Origin: Candidatus Fermentithermobacillaceae bacterium
GTDB lineage: Bacteria > Bacillota > Sulfobacillia > Fermentithermobacillales > DUSS01
Assembly (NCBI GenBank): GCA_020725645.1
Contig: DYEQ01000031.1
Coordinates: 1 to 64,000 of the forward strand
Direction of reading: 5' to 3'
Length of the DNA stretch: 64,000 nucleotides
The stretch's first letter is position 1. Each line of letters begins with the position of its first letter. The notes under the pieces are model-generated. The model saw nothing but the letters and a program-made list of their open reading frames with translations, made no database searches and had not been told where the DNA came from. Shown in pieces: positions 54,377 to 63,670 of the stretch. The position numbers and the translations under genes were made by a program.

Positions 54377-56758
54377 TTAGCTCATAACCTGGGGCTGCTG
54401 ACTGACCTGGCGCTCCGAAGGCATGTACTCCACCGTGCTTTCGGCGGCATCGACCATCACGTTCTCCAGCACCTGGTCCATGTGGTCCACCAAGATGATC
54501 CGGAGTTCTTTCCTGATATGCTCGGGGATTTCTTCTACGTCCTTCTCGTTCTCAGACGGAAGAACCACTTTGTAGATGCCCGCACGATGAGCTGCGAGGA
54601 CCTTCTCCTTGACACCGCCGATGGGAAGCACCCGGCCTCTGAGGGTAATCTCCCCTGTCATGGCCAGGTCGTGCCTCACAGCTCGCCCCGTGAGAGCTGA
54701 GGCAATAGCTGAGGCCATCGTAATCCCCGCGGAAGGACCGTCCTTGGGGATGGATCCTTCGGGAACGTGAACGTGAATGTCATTGTGCTCGTAAAAGTCA
54801 TCGTCGAGCCCGAGCTCCCGGGACCGCGATCTGAGGTAGCTCAGCGCCGCCTGAGCTGACTCTTTCATCACGTCGCCGAGCTGCCCGGTGAGGATGAGAT
54901 TGCCCTTACCTTTTACCACCGAGACCTCGACTGCCATAACTTCGCCTCCGGCCTCGGTTACCGCCAGAGCGAGAGCTACGCCGATCTGGTTTTCCCTTTC
55001 GATGTACTCCCGGTGGAACCTGGGAATTCCAAGGTACTTCTTGAGGGACTTGGAAGTAATCCGCCTCTTCTTGCACTTCCCGCTCACGATCTCCCTCGCG
55101 GTTTTCCGGCAAATCGTCGCGATTTGCCTCTCCAGGTTCCTGACCCCCGCTTCCCTGGTATAGGAACGTATCATCTCCCTAAAAGCTTCATCGCGAATGA
55201 TCAAGTTGTCCTGAGTAAGCCCGTGTTCTCTGAGCTCTTTCGGGTAGAGGAACCTCCTGGCTATTTCCATCTTCTCTTCCTCGGTGTAGCCCGGCAGGTT
55301 GATGACCTCCATCCTGTCGACCAGGGCCCGGGGAATGGTGTGAACCACATTGGCCGTGGTGATGAACATCACCTGGGATAGATCGAAGGGGATCTCGAGG
55401 TAGTGATCGGAAAAGCTCCAGTTCTGCTCAGGGTCGAGAACCTCGAGGAGCGCAGCGGCGGGATCTCCGCGGAAATCCGAAGCCATTTTGTCCACTTCAT
55501 CCATTAGAAATACGGGATTCTTGGAACCGGCGTTTTTCATACCCTGGATGATCCTGCCCGGCAGAGCACCCACGTACGTCCTTCGATGACCCCTGATCTC
55601 AGCTTCGTCCCTGACACCGCCCAGGGATATGCGGACGAACTTGCGTCCCAGTGCCCTGGCGATGGACTTGGCCAGCGAAGTCTTGCCTACTCCGGGTGGA
55701 CCCACGAAGCACAAAATCGGGCCCTTGGGTTTTTCCACCAGCTGCCTTATGGCCAGGTACTCAAGGATTCGTTCTTTGACCTCCGTCAGACCGTAGTGGT
55801 CCTCGTCGAGGATCTTCTGGGCGAGGTTCAGGTCGCGGCTGTCCTCGGTCACGGTTGTCCAGGGAAGAGAGAGAATCCAATCGAGATAGGTCCGTACTAC
55901 CACCGCTTCGGCTGCGGCGGGGGGCATCTTTTCGAGCCGGTCCACCTCGTGGAGAGCCTTGTCCGCTACTTCCTTGGGGAGTTTCGCCTCAGCTATTTTC
56001 TTTCTATATTCCTCCGCCTCGGATAACTCGTCGCCCGTATCCCCCAGCTCTTTTTGTATCGCTTTGAGCTGTTCTCTAAGCCAGTATTCCTTCTGCGTCC
56101 TTTCGATTTCTTTCTTTACGCGCATGTTGATCCGCTTTTCTAGGGACACGATCTCTATTTCCCTGGCCATTATGTCTAAAACCTTCTCCACCCGCTCCCT
56201 TACGGGAACGCATTCGAGAATGGCCTGCTTGTCCTCGAGGCCGACCCTGAGGTGAGAAGCTATGAAGTCGCACAGGTCACCGGGGTCGCTGATGGTGGCC
56301 AGCGAAATCAACACTTCCGCCGGGACTTTTTTCACCCGGATATACTCCTCATAATGCTCAACCAGGGCTTTAACCAATAGGTCCCTTTCCTTCTCGGACA
56401 CGGGAGCGCCCACCAGCTCACTGACGGAAACTACGTTGGCGGGCTCCCTTGAAACAGAAGCGGTGATTTCGACTCTGGTTTTCCCCTCCAGCATCACCCT
56501 GAGGTTCCCGGAAGCAGTCGTAGCAGCTTCTTTAATGAGAGCTAGGGTACCTACGGATTGCACTTCTTCAGGAGCGGGGTCGAGAACCTCCGCGTTCTTC
56601 TGCGAAGATGCAACGACTAGGGAGTCGCGGGAAAGCGCGACGTTTATAGCTTCCTTCGATTTGGGACGACCTATCTCCATAACCACGCTGGTCTTGGGAA
56701 AAAGGATCATATTTCTGAGAGGAAGCAAAGGATACGATTTCATCTGGGCATCCGTCAC
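54377..56758 (-). CDS. lonA: ATP-dependent protease LonA
   Basis: This 793-residue protease degrades misfolded and regulatory proteins. The N-terminal LON domain is at about 1-200. The AAA+ module has Walker [16 protein letters not shown] (about 355-369) and FLMDEVDKM. The protease domain has catalytic Ser in [10 protein letters not shown] and Lys in [17 protein letters not shown] at 56758 is eight bases after GGGAGGTG. It follows lonB in the tig-clpP-clpX-lonB-lonA run, about 310 bases downstream of the lonB stop. Confidence 0.97.
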   Translation of the reverse strand: MTDAQMKSYPLLPLRNMILFPKTSVVMEIGRPKSKEAINVALSRDSLVVASSQKNAEVLDPAPEEVQSVGTLALIKEAATTASGNLRVMLEGKTRVEITASVSREPANVVSVSELVGAPVSEKERDLLVKALVEHYEEYIRVKKVPAEVLISLATISDPGDLCDFIASHLRVGLEDKQAILECVPVRERVEKVLDIMAREIEIVSLEKRINMRVKKEIERTQKEYWLREQLKAIQKELGDTGDELSEAEEYRKKIAEAKLPKEVADKALHEVDRLEKMPPAAAEAVVVRTYLDWILSLPWTTVTEDSRDLNLAQKILDEDHYGLTEVKERILEYLAIRQLVEKPKGPILCFVGPPGVGKTSLAKSIARALGRKFVRISLGGVRDEAEIRGHRRTYVGALPGRIIQGMKNAGSKNPVFLMDEVDKMASDFRGDPAAALLEVLDPEQNWSFSDHYLEIPFDLSQVMFITTANVVHTIPRALVDRMEVINLPGYTEEEKMEIARRFLYPKELREHGLTQDNLIIRDEAFREMIRSYTREAGVRNLERQIATICRKTAREIVSGKCKKRRITSKSLKKYLGIPRFHREYIERENQIGVALALAVTEAGGEVMAVEVSVVKGKGNLILTGQLGDVMKESAQAALSYLRSRSRELGLDDDFYEHNDIHVHVPEGSIPKDGPSAGITMASAIASALTGRAVRHDLAMTGEITLRGRVLPIGGVKEKVLAAHRAGIYKVVLPSENEKDVEEIPEHIRKELRIILVDHMDQVLENVMVDAAESTVEYMPSERQVSQQPQVMS

Positions 56759-57070
56759 CTAAGTCACCTCCCCTTTCATGGGGGCCACTTTCATGGTATT
56801 AAACCGGAACCGGTTATGACATGGCGAAATCCAGCGTGTACAAGTACAGTAGCTATTTCGATGTCGAAAGCGGATTTCCTTTAGAAAGATTGACCCGGAA
56901 AGCGATCACAGAGCGGAAAGTAATGGATGTAGGGGTGACCGTCGCATCCAGAGACTGGAGCGGTATCGAACGTCACGGCGTCCGGCAAGGTGGTTCACGT
57001 TCGGTTTGTGGGCCAGGGCAGGACGGCACCAGTCTCGTCCGTCCCGGACGAAGCAGCGCGGGGACGGAAA
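56759..57070. promoter_or_regulatory. lonB-lonA intergenic region
   Basis: This gap of 312 bases precedes lonA. An inverted repeat AACCGG-AA-CCGGTT (56802-56815) and a doubled CTTTCATGG lie close upstream of lonA and may be regulatory. I see neither the CIRCE element (TTAGCACTC-N9-GAGTGCTAA) nor a CtsR heptad. A plus-strand open frame of 105 codons (56821-57138) has no SD or family pattern and runs into lonB, so I do not call it. Confidence 0.45.
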
Positions 57071-58786
57071 CTAGGCTTGGTCCGAAAAGCCCCGGGGCCG
57101 GGAAACTAGAGCGGTTTCGGAAGAAGCAGCCGCGCTAGCCGCGAATATCGCGGCTTTGGACCTGACCGGTGCCGGCCCATCAACGACCAGGGCAAGCGCT
57201 TCCTCCAGGGAGGAGACGGGTACCACCTCGATGCCCGCGGCCCGGACGAACCGCTCCTGCCAGTTGTCCCTGGGTATGAGGACACGGTTCAGTCCCGCTT
57301 CCCGCCCCGCTCTGATCTTCTCTTCTATCCCACCGACCGGTCTCACCGCACCGGTGATGGAGATCTCGCCGGTCATAGCGGTAGATGCCTCGAGAGGAAC
57401 CCTCTTAATCGCCGAATACACCGCCGCCGCTATCGCCAGCCCTGCTGACGGTCCGTCCACCGGAACCCCGCCAGGGAAATTCACGTGGATGTCATGGACA
57501 AAGGGATTTGCGTCGGTAACCACCCGCAACGCGGTCCTAACGTTTTCCACGGAAGCGTAGACCATGCTCTTCCGTCGCAGAGTTCGGCCGCGATGCCCGA
57601 GCTCTTCTTCTTCGATGATTCCCGTGACCGTGATGTCTCCCCTTTGGCCGCTCGCGGGAACGGACTGAGCTTCCACGTCGATGACCGAAGCGAGACCCGG
57701 CCCTAACACCGCAAGACCCAGAGCTACACCTATCGCCGGCTGCCCGAAGGATCTTTTCTTTTGCCTGGGCGCAAGCTGAGAGAACGAGATGACCCATTCA
57801 ACGTCCTCCGAGGTTACGTTGGTCCTCCCCTCGGACAGGGCGAGACCTGCGGCGATCTCCAGCATGTTCACGACTTCTCTCCCGTTGGACGCATAATCCC
57901 TGAGAAGGAGCTTGGCGCCCTCTTCTAAGGAGACGCCGGCTTTCCTGGCGGCGATTTCCGAAATGCGGGCGATCTCACCGGGTCCGAGAGCACGGAAGAA
58001 CACCTCGGCGCACCTGCACCTCAGCGCCTGAGGGATTTCCTCGGGAGGTCTCGTGGTGGCCGCGACCAGCCTAAAGTCTGCGGGCAATCCGTTTTGGAAG
58101 ATATCGTGGATGTAGGCGGGAATGCTCGAGTCATCCCTGGAGTAGTAGGCGCTTTCCAGAAACACTTTCCTGTCTTCAAGCACCTTCAGGAGCTTATTCA
58201 TCTGAACCGGATGAAGTTCCCCGATTTCGTCGATGAACAGTATTCCCCCGTGAGCTTTGGTCACCGCTCCGGGTTTGGGCTGAGGTATCCCGGCCATGCC
58301 CAGAGGCCCCGCTCCCTGGTAGATTGGATCGTGTACGGACCCTATAAGGGGATCAGCTATACCTCGTTCGTCGAAACGCAAGGTAGTGGCATCGATTTCT
58401 ACGAAGGCCGCTTCCGGGCCGAAGGGCGAGGCGGGGTTTTTCTTAGCCTCCTCCAGCACCAGCCTGGCGGCGGTGGTCTTCCCTACCCCTGGAGGCCCGT
58501 ACATGATAACGTGCTGGGGATTGGGTCCGCAAAGGCATGCTCGCAACGCCTTGATTCCGTCTTCCTGGCCGACTACGTCGGCGAAGGATGTGGGTCTGGT
58601 CTTCTCCGAAAGCGGCTCGGTGAGTTTGATTTGCCTGAGGTGTCTGAGCTTCTCGATCTCCCTTTGCGCCTCTTTGCCCATGGCCACACGCGGAGCTTCC
58701 CTGGTTCTTGTCGAATGAACCAGGTAGACGACGAGCGCCACGGCCAGGGCAAGCTGCAAATAGAAGACCCCATCCAAAGCGATCAC
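57071..58786 (-). CDS. lonB: Membrane-anchored sporulation protease LonB
   Basis: This 571-residue LonB-type protease has an N-terminal transmembrane helix (FYLQLALAVALVVYLV) in place of the LON substrate domain. The AAA+ module contains [15 protein letters not shown] (about 97-111) and ILFIDEIGELHPVQMNKLLKVLED. The Ser-Lys protease domain has DGPSAGLAIAAAV and GGIEEKIRAGREAG. In Bacillus LonB is forespore-expressed. The GTG start (58784-58786) lies in a strong hairpin. It is between clpX and lonA. Confidence 0.94.
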   Translation of the reverse strand: MIALDGVFYLQLALAVALVVYLVHSTRTREAPRVAMGKEAQREIEKLRHLRQIKLTEPLSEKTRPTSFADVVGQEDGIKALRACLCGPNPQHVIMYGPPGVGKTTAARLVLEEAKKNPASPFGPEAAFVEIDATTLRFDERGIADPLIGSVHDPIYQGAGPLGMAGIPQPKPGAVTKAHGGILFIDEIGELHPVQMNKLLKVLEDRKVFLESAYYSRDDSSIPAYIHDIFQNGLPADFRLVAATTRPPEEIPQALRCRCAEVFFRALGPGEIARISEIAARKAGVSLEEGAKLLLRDYASNGREVVNMLEIAAGLALSEGRTNVTSEDVEWVISFSQLAPRQKKRSFGQPAIGVALGLAVLGPGLASVIDVEAQSVPASGQRGDITVTGIIEEEELGHRGRTLRRKSMVYASVENVRTALRVVTDANPFVHDIHVNFPGGVPVDGPSAGLAIAAAVYSAIKRVPLEASTAMTGEISITGAVRPVGGIEEKIRAGREAGLNRVLIPRDNWQERFVRAAGIEVVPVSSLEEALALVVDGPAPVRSKAAIFAASAAASSETALVSRPRGFSDQA

Positions 58787-58814
58787 CCGGTGAAAGTTTG
58801 CGCCTCACCGGGTG
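58784..58814 (-). promoter_or_regulatory. Hairpin covering the lonB start
   Basis: On the minus strand CACCCGGTGA (58805-58814) pairs perfectly with TCACCGGGTG (58784-58793) across an 11-base loop. The GTG start codon of lonB is the last three bases of the 3' arm and any SD lies inside the stem or loop. No T run follows, so it is more likely a translational switch than a terminator for clpX. Confidence 0.6.
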
Positions 58815-58887
58815 GGTTTATAGCCGCACCGAGGCCCGGAAAAGCCCGGAACAAGCTCTTGCCGGACGAACCGCGTCTGGAGGGGGA

Positions 58888-60147
58888 CTACGCGGTTTCC
58901 TCCTTCTTACGCGGCTTCTTTTCGACACTCACCAGTATGGGCGGTTCACCTTTAAGAACGGTTTCCTTCGTTATGATGCACTTGGTCACATCACGCCTGC
59001 TTGGTAAGTCGTACATGATATCCAGCATCTTTTCCTCAAGAACCGCCCTCAGCCCGCGAGCCCCGGTCCCTCGCTTTATCGCCTCTTTCGCCACCGACCG
59101 GATGGCCTCATCGGTGAACTCCAAGTTGACCCCGTCCAAAGCAAACATCCTCTGATATTGTTTTATCAGGGCGTTTTTGGGCTCTACCAGGATTCGTACC
59201 AGGTCATCTTCGCTAAGAGCGTCGAATGTCACGATGACGGGGACGCGCCCGATGAACTCGGGGATCATCCCGAACTTCAACAGGTCCTGGGGGAGGATCT
59301 GCGACAGGATTTCGCCGACGTTGTACTCGGTCCTGGGCCTGACCTCGGCCTTGAATCCCAGTACTTTTTGGCCGATCCTCGCCTGGATGATCTTCTCGAT
59401 GGACTCAAAAGAACCGCCGCATATGAACAGGATGTTCGTGGTATCCACCTGAATGAACTCCTGGTGAGGGTGCTTGCGACCCCCTTGCGGCGGGACGTTG
59501 GCCACCGTACCCTCCAGTATTTTAAGGAGAGCTTGTTGGACGCCCTCGCCCGACACGTCCCTGGTTATGGACGGATTCTCCGACTTCCTGGCTATCTTGT
59601 CTATCTCATCGATGTAGACGATGCCCTTCTCCGCCTTCTCGATGTCGTAGTCGGCCGCCTGAACCAGCCTGAGAAGGATGTTCTCAACGTCCTCCCCGAC
59701 GTAGCCCGCTTCCGTCAGAGTCGTCGCATCGGCGATGGCGAACGGGACCTTCAGGAATCTCGCGAGGGTCTCGGCAAGGTACGTCTTGCCGCTACCGGTG
59801 GGCCCCAGCATCAGAATGTTGGACTTCTGGATCTCCACATCGTCAAAGTGACCCGCCCTGGCGATTCGCTTGTAATGGTTGTACACAGCTACAGAAAGGA
59901 TTTTCTTTGCCCGCTCCTGGCCGATGACGTACTGGTCGAGATAAGCTTTGATCTCCGCGGGCTTGGGTAGATCCCGGACCTCGAGCTCAGCTTCTTCAGC
60001 TAGTTCCTCCCCGATGATTTCCGAGCAAAGTTCGATGCACTCGTCGCAAATGTATACACCGGGCCCAGCTATGAGTCTCTTAACCTGGTCCTGATACTTC
60101 CCGCAAAATGAACACTTCAGGCCCTTTTGTTCCTCGAATTTAAACAT
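58888..60147 (-). CDS. clpX: ATP-dependent unfoldase ClpX
   Basis: This 419-residue AAA+ unfoldase feeds substrates to ClpP. The zinc-binding domain ([11 protein letters not shown] ... CDEC) is at about 10-36. Walker A is [15 protein letters not shown] (about 115-129), Walker [12 protein letters not shown], with sensor and IGF-type ClpP-contact loop region (KVLGFKAE near 275). ATG at 60147 follows GGGGTGG. It lies 71 bases after clpP. Confidence 0.97.
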   Translation of the reverse strand: MFKFEEQKGLKCSFCGKYQDQVKRLIAGPGVYICDECIELCSEIIGEELAEEAELEVRDLPKPAEIKAYLDQYVIGQERAKKILSVAVYNHYKRIARAGHFDDVEIQKSNILMLGPTGSGKTYLAETLARFLKVPFAIADATTLTEAGYVGEDVENILLRLVQAADYDIEKAEKGIVYIDEIDKIARKSENPSITRDVSGEGVQQALLKILEGTVANVPPQGGRKHPHQEFIQVDTTNILFICGGSFESIEKIIQARIGQKVLGFKAEVRPRTEYNVGEILSQILPQDLLKFGMIPEFIGRVPVIVTFDALSEDDLVRILVEPKNALIKQYQRMFALDGVNLEFTDEAIRSVAKEAIKRGTGARGLRAVLEEKMLDIMYDLPSRRDVTKCIITKETVLKGEPPILVSVEKKPRKKEETA

Positions 60148-60218
60148 GCTTCCACCCCGTTTGTGAATAAAGCCCGGCTATATCTACTCTTCCACTATCC
60201 CTCTATTCCTTTATCCCT

Positions 60219-60818
60219 CTATTCCTTCGCCTTAGCGACCGGCTGAAGAATCGCGTCGACAAGACCATACGCTTTCGCTTCTTCAGCGTTCATCCAGAAA
60301 TCCCTTTCGGTATCTTTTTCTATTTTCTCGATAGGCTGGCCTGTGTGCTTAGCCAGAATCCTGTTAATGAGCTCTTTGGTCCGGAGTATCTCTTTAGCTG
60401 CGATCTGAACCTCGGTGGCCTGACCCTGCACCCCTCCAAGAGGTTGATGAATCAGGGTCTTCGAGTTAGGCAGGCAAAACCTTCGACCTTTGGTCCCTCC
60501 GGCCAGAACGACCGCAGCTATGCTCGCCGCAAGACCCACGCAAATGGTGGAAACCGGCGGTCGAATGTGCTGGATGGTATCGTATATTGCGAGACCCGCC
60601 GTGACCGAACCCCCGGGGGAGTTGATATACAAGGATATCTCCTTGTCCGGATCTTCCGCTTGAAGGAAAAGAAGCTGGGCCACGACCAGGTTACCGACCT
60701 GGTCATCCACGGGGGTCCCCAGGAAGATTATCCGGTCTTTAAGAAGCCTCGAGTAGATATCGTAAGCTCTCTCCCCGCGACCGGTTTGTTCTATCACCAT
60801 AGGAATGAGATAACTCAT
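60219..60818 (-). CDS. clpP: ATP-dependent Clp protease proteolytic subunit
   Basis: This 199-residue serine protease forms the double heptamer core. The catalytic triad is Ser99 ([10 protein letters not shown]), His124 (LIHQPLGG) and Asp173 (TERDFW). The usual GMAASMGA around the serine reads GLAASIAA here, a mild change. ATG at 60818 follows GGGGAGGGG. It is 20 bases downstream of tig. Confidence 0.96.
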   Translation of the reverse strand: MSYLIPMVIEQTGRGERAYDIYSRLLKDRIIFLGTPVDDQVGNLVVAQLLFLQAEDPDKEISLYINSPGGSVTAGLAIYDTIQHIRPPVSTICVGLAASIAAVVLAGGTKGRRFCLPNSKTLIHQPLGGVQGQATEVQIAAKEILRTKELINRILAKHTGQPIEKIEKDTERDFWMNAEEAKAYGLVDAILQPVAKAKE

Positions 60819-60838
60819 CTCTTTTCCCCTCCCCAGCC

Positions 60839-62422
60839 CTACATCTTTTCTGGTTCTCCTGTCACCTGAGACGGCCCTTGCTCCTCCTGAGCCCCTGTCT
60901 CCGGCACCCGTTGCCCCTGGTCCGCTTCCCCGGTACCTTTTACTTCAGTTGTTTTGGGGTTCACGATAGCTTCGGGTACGGGCTTTCCTGCTCTTTCCGC
61001 CGCCTCCAACGCTATCTTCCTCAAAGTTTGAGACCGGATCAACTCTCTCTTGACCCCGTCCATGACACCCCGCATTTCCAGAGTAGCTTTCACGCTATCT
61101 TCGTCTCTGCCGGTATCTTTAGCGATACCGGACACCACTGCCTTTACCTGCTCCTCGTCGGCCTGGATGCCTTCCCGTTCAGCGATGGCATCCAAGATGA
61201 GCTCGAGTTTGAGCTGCCTGTTCGCTCTCTCTTTCAAATCTGACACTATTGTTTCCCACGTGAGGCCCGTCCGCCTTAAGTAATCTTCTGGCTTGACTCC
61301 CATCTTCTCAAGGTCGCGAAGGAAATCATCCAGAAGAGTCCTGGTGCGGTTCTCGATCATGACTTCCGGTATTTCGACCAAGCCTTTTTCTAAGAGAGCG
61401 TCCTCAACCTTTCCGGTGTGAGCTCTCCAGGCGCGCTCGAGCTTTTGCGACTTGATGAAGGACTCTACGTCTTTTTCCATTTCTTCCATCGAAGGCTTGC
61501 CCACTTCTCCCAGGAACTCTTCGTCCGTTGGCATGTGCTTCGAATATGCCTCAAGGACTTTCACCTGGAACCTAGCCTCCACGGTCCTGGTTTCGCCTTC
61601 CGGGGTGACACCCTCAACGCCGGATTCAGCGTCTTGGGGTTTCTCGCCTTTTGGTTGGCCTTCGTGTTCGGGAGCCCCGGGCTCATCACCGGCAGTTGCT
61701 CCTTCACCGGCCGGCTCGACCTGGAGCTTTTCTTCAGACTTTTTCGCTCTTACAAGATATTTACCGGTGAATTCCCGGGATTCGCCCTTCTTCATCTCGA
61801 CCAGTGTAGCTGCAAGACCCGGGATGAGCGGATGCTCTTCGGAACCGACCTTAACCAGATCAAGGTCCCGATCTAACTCGACCGAGACCTCGCCTCCCTC
61901 AAGCCCCTTGACGTGAACTCGCGCATAGTCCCCTTCCTTTAAAGGCTGGTCAGCTGGAAGGATATCGAGGTGGGCAAGGCTTTCTCTGGTTCTCTTGATT
62001 CCCTCCTCCACTTCGTCCCGGCTGACGCTGACTTCCGGAAAGGGAATCGCTATGGATTCGTAGTCGCCCGGCTGCGCTTTCGGTCGTACGGGCACGACTG
62101 CTTTAAAACGAAGGGGTTGGCCCGGTTCGACAGTTATGTCTTTGAACTCGGGTTCTCCGACCACATCGAGGGATAGCTCCTCCTTAGCTTTCTCGTAAAG
62201 CTCCAGCACGGCATACCTCTCCGCTTCCTCGCACAGAGCACGCTTGCCCACGTGCCGTTCCAGGATGTGCCTTGGTGCCTTCCCCCTGCGCCACCCCGGT
62301 ACATCCACTCGCTTTACAAGACGCCGGTAAGCTTTATCAAGAGCTTCGCTTACGAACTCCGGCGTTTCTTCCACCGTGATCTCCACAAGTGATCCTGGCA
62401 GCTCTTGTTTTGAAACGTTCAC
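60839..62422 (-). CDS. tig: Trigger factor chaperone with acidic insertion
   Basis: This ribosome-bound chaperone and peptidyl-prolyl isomerase has about 527 residues, against 430-440 typically. The N-terminal ribosome-binding domain carries [15 protein letters not shown] (the GFRxGK-type signature). The FKBP domain is interrupted by about 60 acidic and Gly/Glu-rich residues (about 228-288), before [23 protein letters not shown] helical C-terminal domain and a Gln/Glu/Gly tail follow. GTG at 62422 lies six bases after GGAGGGG. It heads the tig-clpP-clpX run. Confidence 0.92.
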   Translation of the reverse strand: MNVSKQELPGSLVEITVEETPEFVSEALDKAYRRLVKRVDVPGWRRGKAPRHILERHVGKRALCEEAERYAVLELYEKAKEELSLDVVGEPEFKDITVEPGQPLRFKAVVPVRPKAQPGDYESIAIPFPEVSVSRDEVEEGIKRTRESLAHLDILPADQPLKEGDYARVHVKGLEGGEVSVELDRDLDLVKVGSEEHPLIPGLAATLVEMKKGESREFTGKYLVRAKKSEEKLQVEPAGEGATAGDEPGAPEHEGQPKGEKPQDAESGVEGVTPEGETRTVEARFQVKVLEAYSKHMPTDEEFLGEVGKPSMEEMEKDVESFIKSQKLERAWRAHTGKVEDALLEKGLVEIPEVMIENRTRTLLDDFLRDLEKMGVKPEDYLRRTGLTWETIVSDLKERANRQLKLELILDAIAEREGIQADEEQVKAVVSGIAKDTGRDEDSVKATLEMRGVMDGVKRELIRSQTLRKIALEAAERAGKPVPEAIVNPKTTEVKGTGEADQGQRVPETGAQEEQGPSQVTGEPEKM

Positions 62423-62662
62423 GAAAACCCCTCCGTTCACGTACCGGCTTTCCCGTGACCGTTATCGTCATCGCTTTTCCAGTACTTTGAGAACAGCTGC
62501 TTTCCTGCGAGTGTTTCAACCCAGGATATTCCAGGGTGCTACTTCCATGCTCGGCATCCCCGCTTCTTACCTGGAGTCCCGCACCGGGGCACACAAATGA
62601 ACATACACCAAAACCCGCACTGCGTGAAATGCTCCCTCTATGAGATATGCCCCCAGACATAC

Positions 62663-62685
62663 AAAAAAGCGGCTTGGCCGCTTTG
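62663..62685 (-). terminator. Terminator of the tRNA operon
   Basis: Minus-strand AAGCGGC-CAA-GCCGCTT followed by TTTT, starting three bases after the CCA end of tRNA-Leu. A textbook intrinsic terminator. Between it and tig (62423-62662) there is no gene; the tig promoter is not obvious there. Confidence 0.9.
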
Positions 62686-62687
62686 AC

Positions 62688-62772
62688 TGGTGCGAGGGAG
62701 GGGATTTGAACCCCTACGCCTTGCGGCACTGGATCCTAAGTCCAGCTCGTCTGCCAGTTCCGACACCCTCGC
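62688..62772 (-). tRNA. tRNA-Leu (TAG)
   Basis: This 85-base gene folds with acceptor GCGAGGG / CCCTCGC, anticodon loop CTTAGGA giving TAG, a long variable arm typical of leucine tRNA, T-loop GGTTCAAATCC and an encoded CCA. It is last of the seven tRNA genes and is followed by the terminator. Confidence 0.93.
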
Positions 62773-62808
62773 ATACACGCCAATTTGCGAAACGGCGAGA
62801 CAAAGAAC

Positions 62809-62883
62809 TGGTGGGCCATGATGGGATCGAACCATCGACTCCCCGCTTAAAAGGCGGGTGCTCTACCACTGAGCTAATGGCCC
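62809..62883 (-). tRNA. tRNA-Lys (TTT)
   Basis: 75 bases with acceptor GGGCCAT / ATGGCCC, D-arm TAGCTCAGTGGTAGAGCA, anticodon loop CTTTTAA giving TTT, T-loop GGTTCGATCC and encoded CCA. Confidence 0.95.
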
Positions 62884-62887
62884 ACAC

Positions 62888-62962
62888 TGGCTGGGGCGGC
62901 AGGATTCGAACCTGCGAATGTCAGCTCCAAAGGCTGATGCCTTTCCGCTTGGCGACGCCCCA
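62888..62962 (-). tRNA. tRNA-Gln (TTG)
   Basis: 75 bases with acceptor TGGGGCG / CGCCCCA-type pairing, anticodon loop CTTTGGA giving TTG, T-loop GGTTCGAATCC and encoded CCA. The U1-A72 start is typical of glutamine tRNA. Confidence 0.93.
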
Positions 62963-62965
62963 TCG

Positions 62966-63043
62966 TGGTGCGCCCGGCAGGACTCGAACCTGCAACCTTC
63001 AGATCCGAAGTCTGCAGCTCTGTCCAGATTGAGCTACGGGCGC
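62966..63043 (-). tRNA. tRNA-Arg (TCG)
   Basis: 78 bases with acceptor GCGCCCG / CGGGCGC, anticodon loop CTTCGGA giving TCG, T-loop GGTTCGAGTCC and encoded CCA. It reads CGA codons. Confidence 0.93.
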
Positions 63044-63103
63044 CTTCCAGACCAAGCAATGCGAGCTCCACAAGGGAGCTCTCACAAAGCTTATCAAAAA
63101 AGT

Positions 63104-63181
63104 TGGGGTGAATGAGGGGACTTGAACCCCCGACCTCCAGGGCCACAACCTGGCGCTCTAGCCGACTGAGCTACATCCACC
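63104..63181 (-). tRNA. tRNA-His (GTG)
   Basis: 78 bases including the extra 5' G (G-1) opposite C73, which is diagnostic of histidine tRNA. Anticodon loop TTGTGGC gives GTG. T-loop GGTTCAAGTCC and encoded CCA. A short stem (GAGCTCC / GGAGCTC, 63063-63081) lies in the spacer to the next tRNA and may guide processing. Confidence 0.93.
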
Positions 63182-63197
63182 ACTTTGTCCCGTTCAT

Positions 63198-63273
63198 TGG
63201 TGCGCCTGGCAGGATTCGAACCTGCGACTCCCTGCTTAGAAGGCAGGTGCTCTATCCCCTGAGCTACAGGCGC
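63198..63273 (-). tRNA. tRNA-Arg (TCT)
   Basis: 76 bases with acceptor GCGCCTG / CAGGCGC, D-arm TAGCTCAGGGGATAGAGCA, anticodon loop CTTCTAA giving TCT, T-loop GGTTCGAATCC and encoded CCA. It reads AGA codons. Confidence 0.95.
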
Positions 63274-63276
63274 ACA

Positions 63277-63350
<74 letters not shown>

Positions 63351-63432
63351 TCGCTGCCGTGCCCTCGGGTCTAGCTCGCTCCAAAAACACCACCGGGCGT
63401 GACCGGACCTGCGACCCTGTCAGGGCATTTCG

Positions 63433-63461
63433 ATTCTACAAGAAACATCAGCGAAGGTCAA
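63433..63461 (-). promoter_or_regulatory. SigA promoter of the tRNA operon
   Basis: Minus-strand TTGACC (63456-63461) and TAGAAT (63433-63438) with a 17-base spacer, each matching consensus in five of six positions. The predicted start near 63426 gives a 75-base leader to tRNA-Gly. That leader contains GGTCGCAGGT..CCGGTCACGCCCGGTGG, which resembles a T-arm and acceptor end of a decayed tRNA. Confidence 0.8.
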
Positions 63462-63588
63462 GAACGGGGACTTGCTGCGGACTTACTGCAGCTCGCTGTA
63501 TAAGGGACCTGTTACGAGCCCCTCGTCCGTGCCTTTTCGTCCGGTTCACCGGAATGAATAAGGGAACGAAGCTCAGGTTATACAACAT

Positions 63589-63622
63589 GTGGACGAGCTT
63601 ATAAGAGTTCTCACTCGTCCAC
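63589..63622. repeat. Inverted repeat upstream of the wzz-like gene
   Basis: GTGGACGAG (63589-63597) and CTCGTCCAC (63614-63622) are perfect 9-bp arms with a 16-base centre that contains TTATAAG. It lies 49 bases upstream of the plus-strand start codon. It could be an operator over the promoter of the polysaccharide gene or a leader hairpin. Confidence 0.6.
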
Positions 63623-63670
63623 CTGAAATGAACAGGGCAACGAAGAAGAAGAAACGGGGGAGAACGGAGC

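Noticed and set aside
56821-57138. 105-codon plus-strand frame upstream of lonA
   Set aside because: No SD, no domain, composition drifts to Arg/Gly-rich shadow type, and it overlaps the lonB end.
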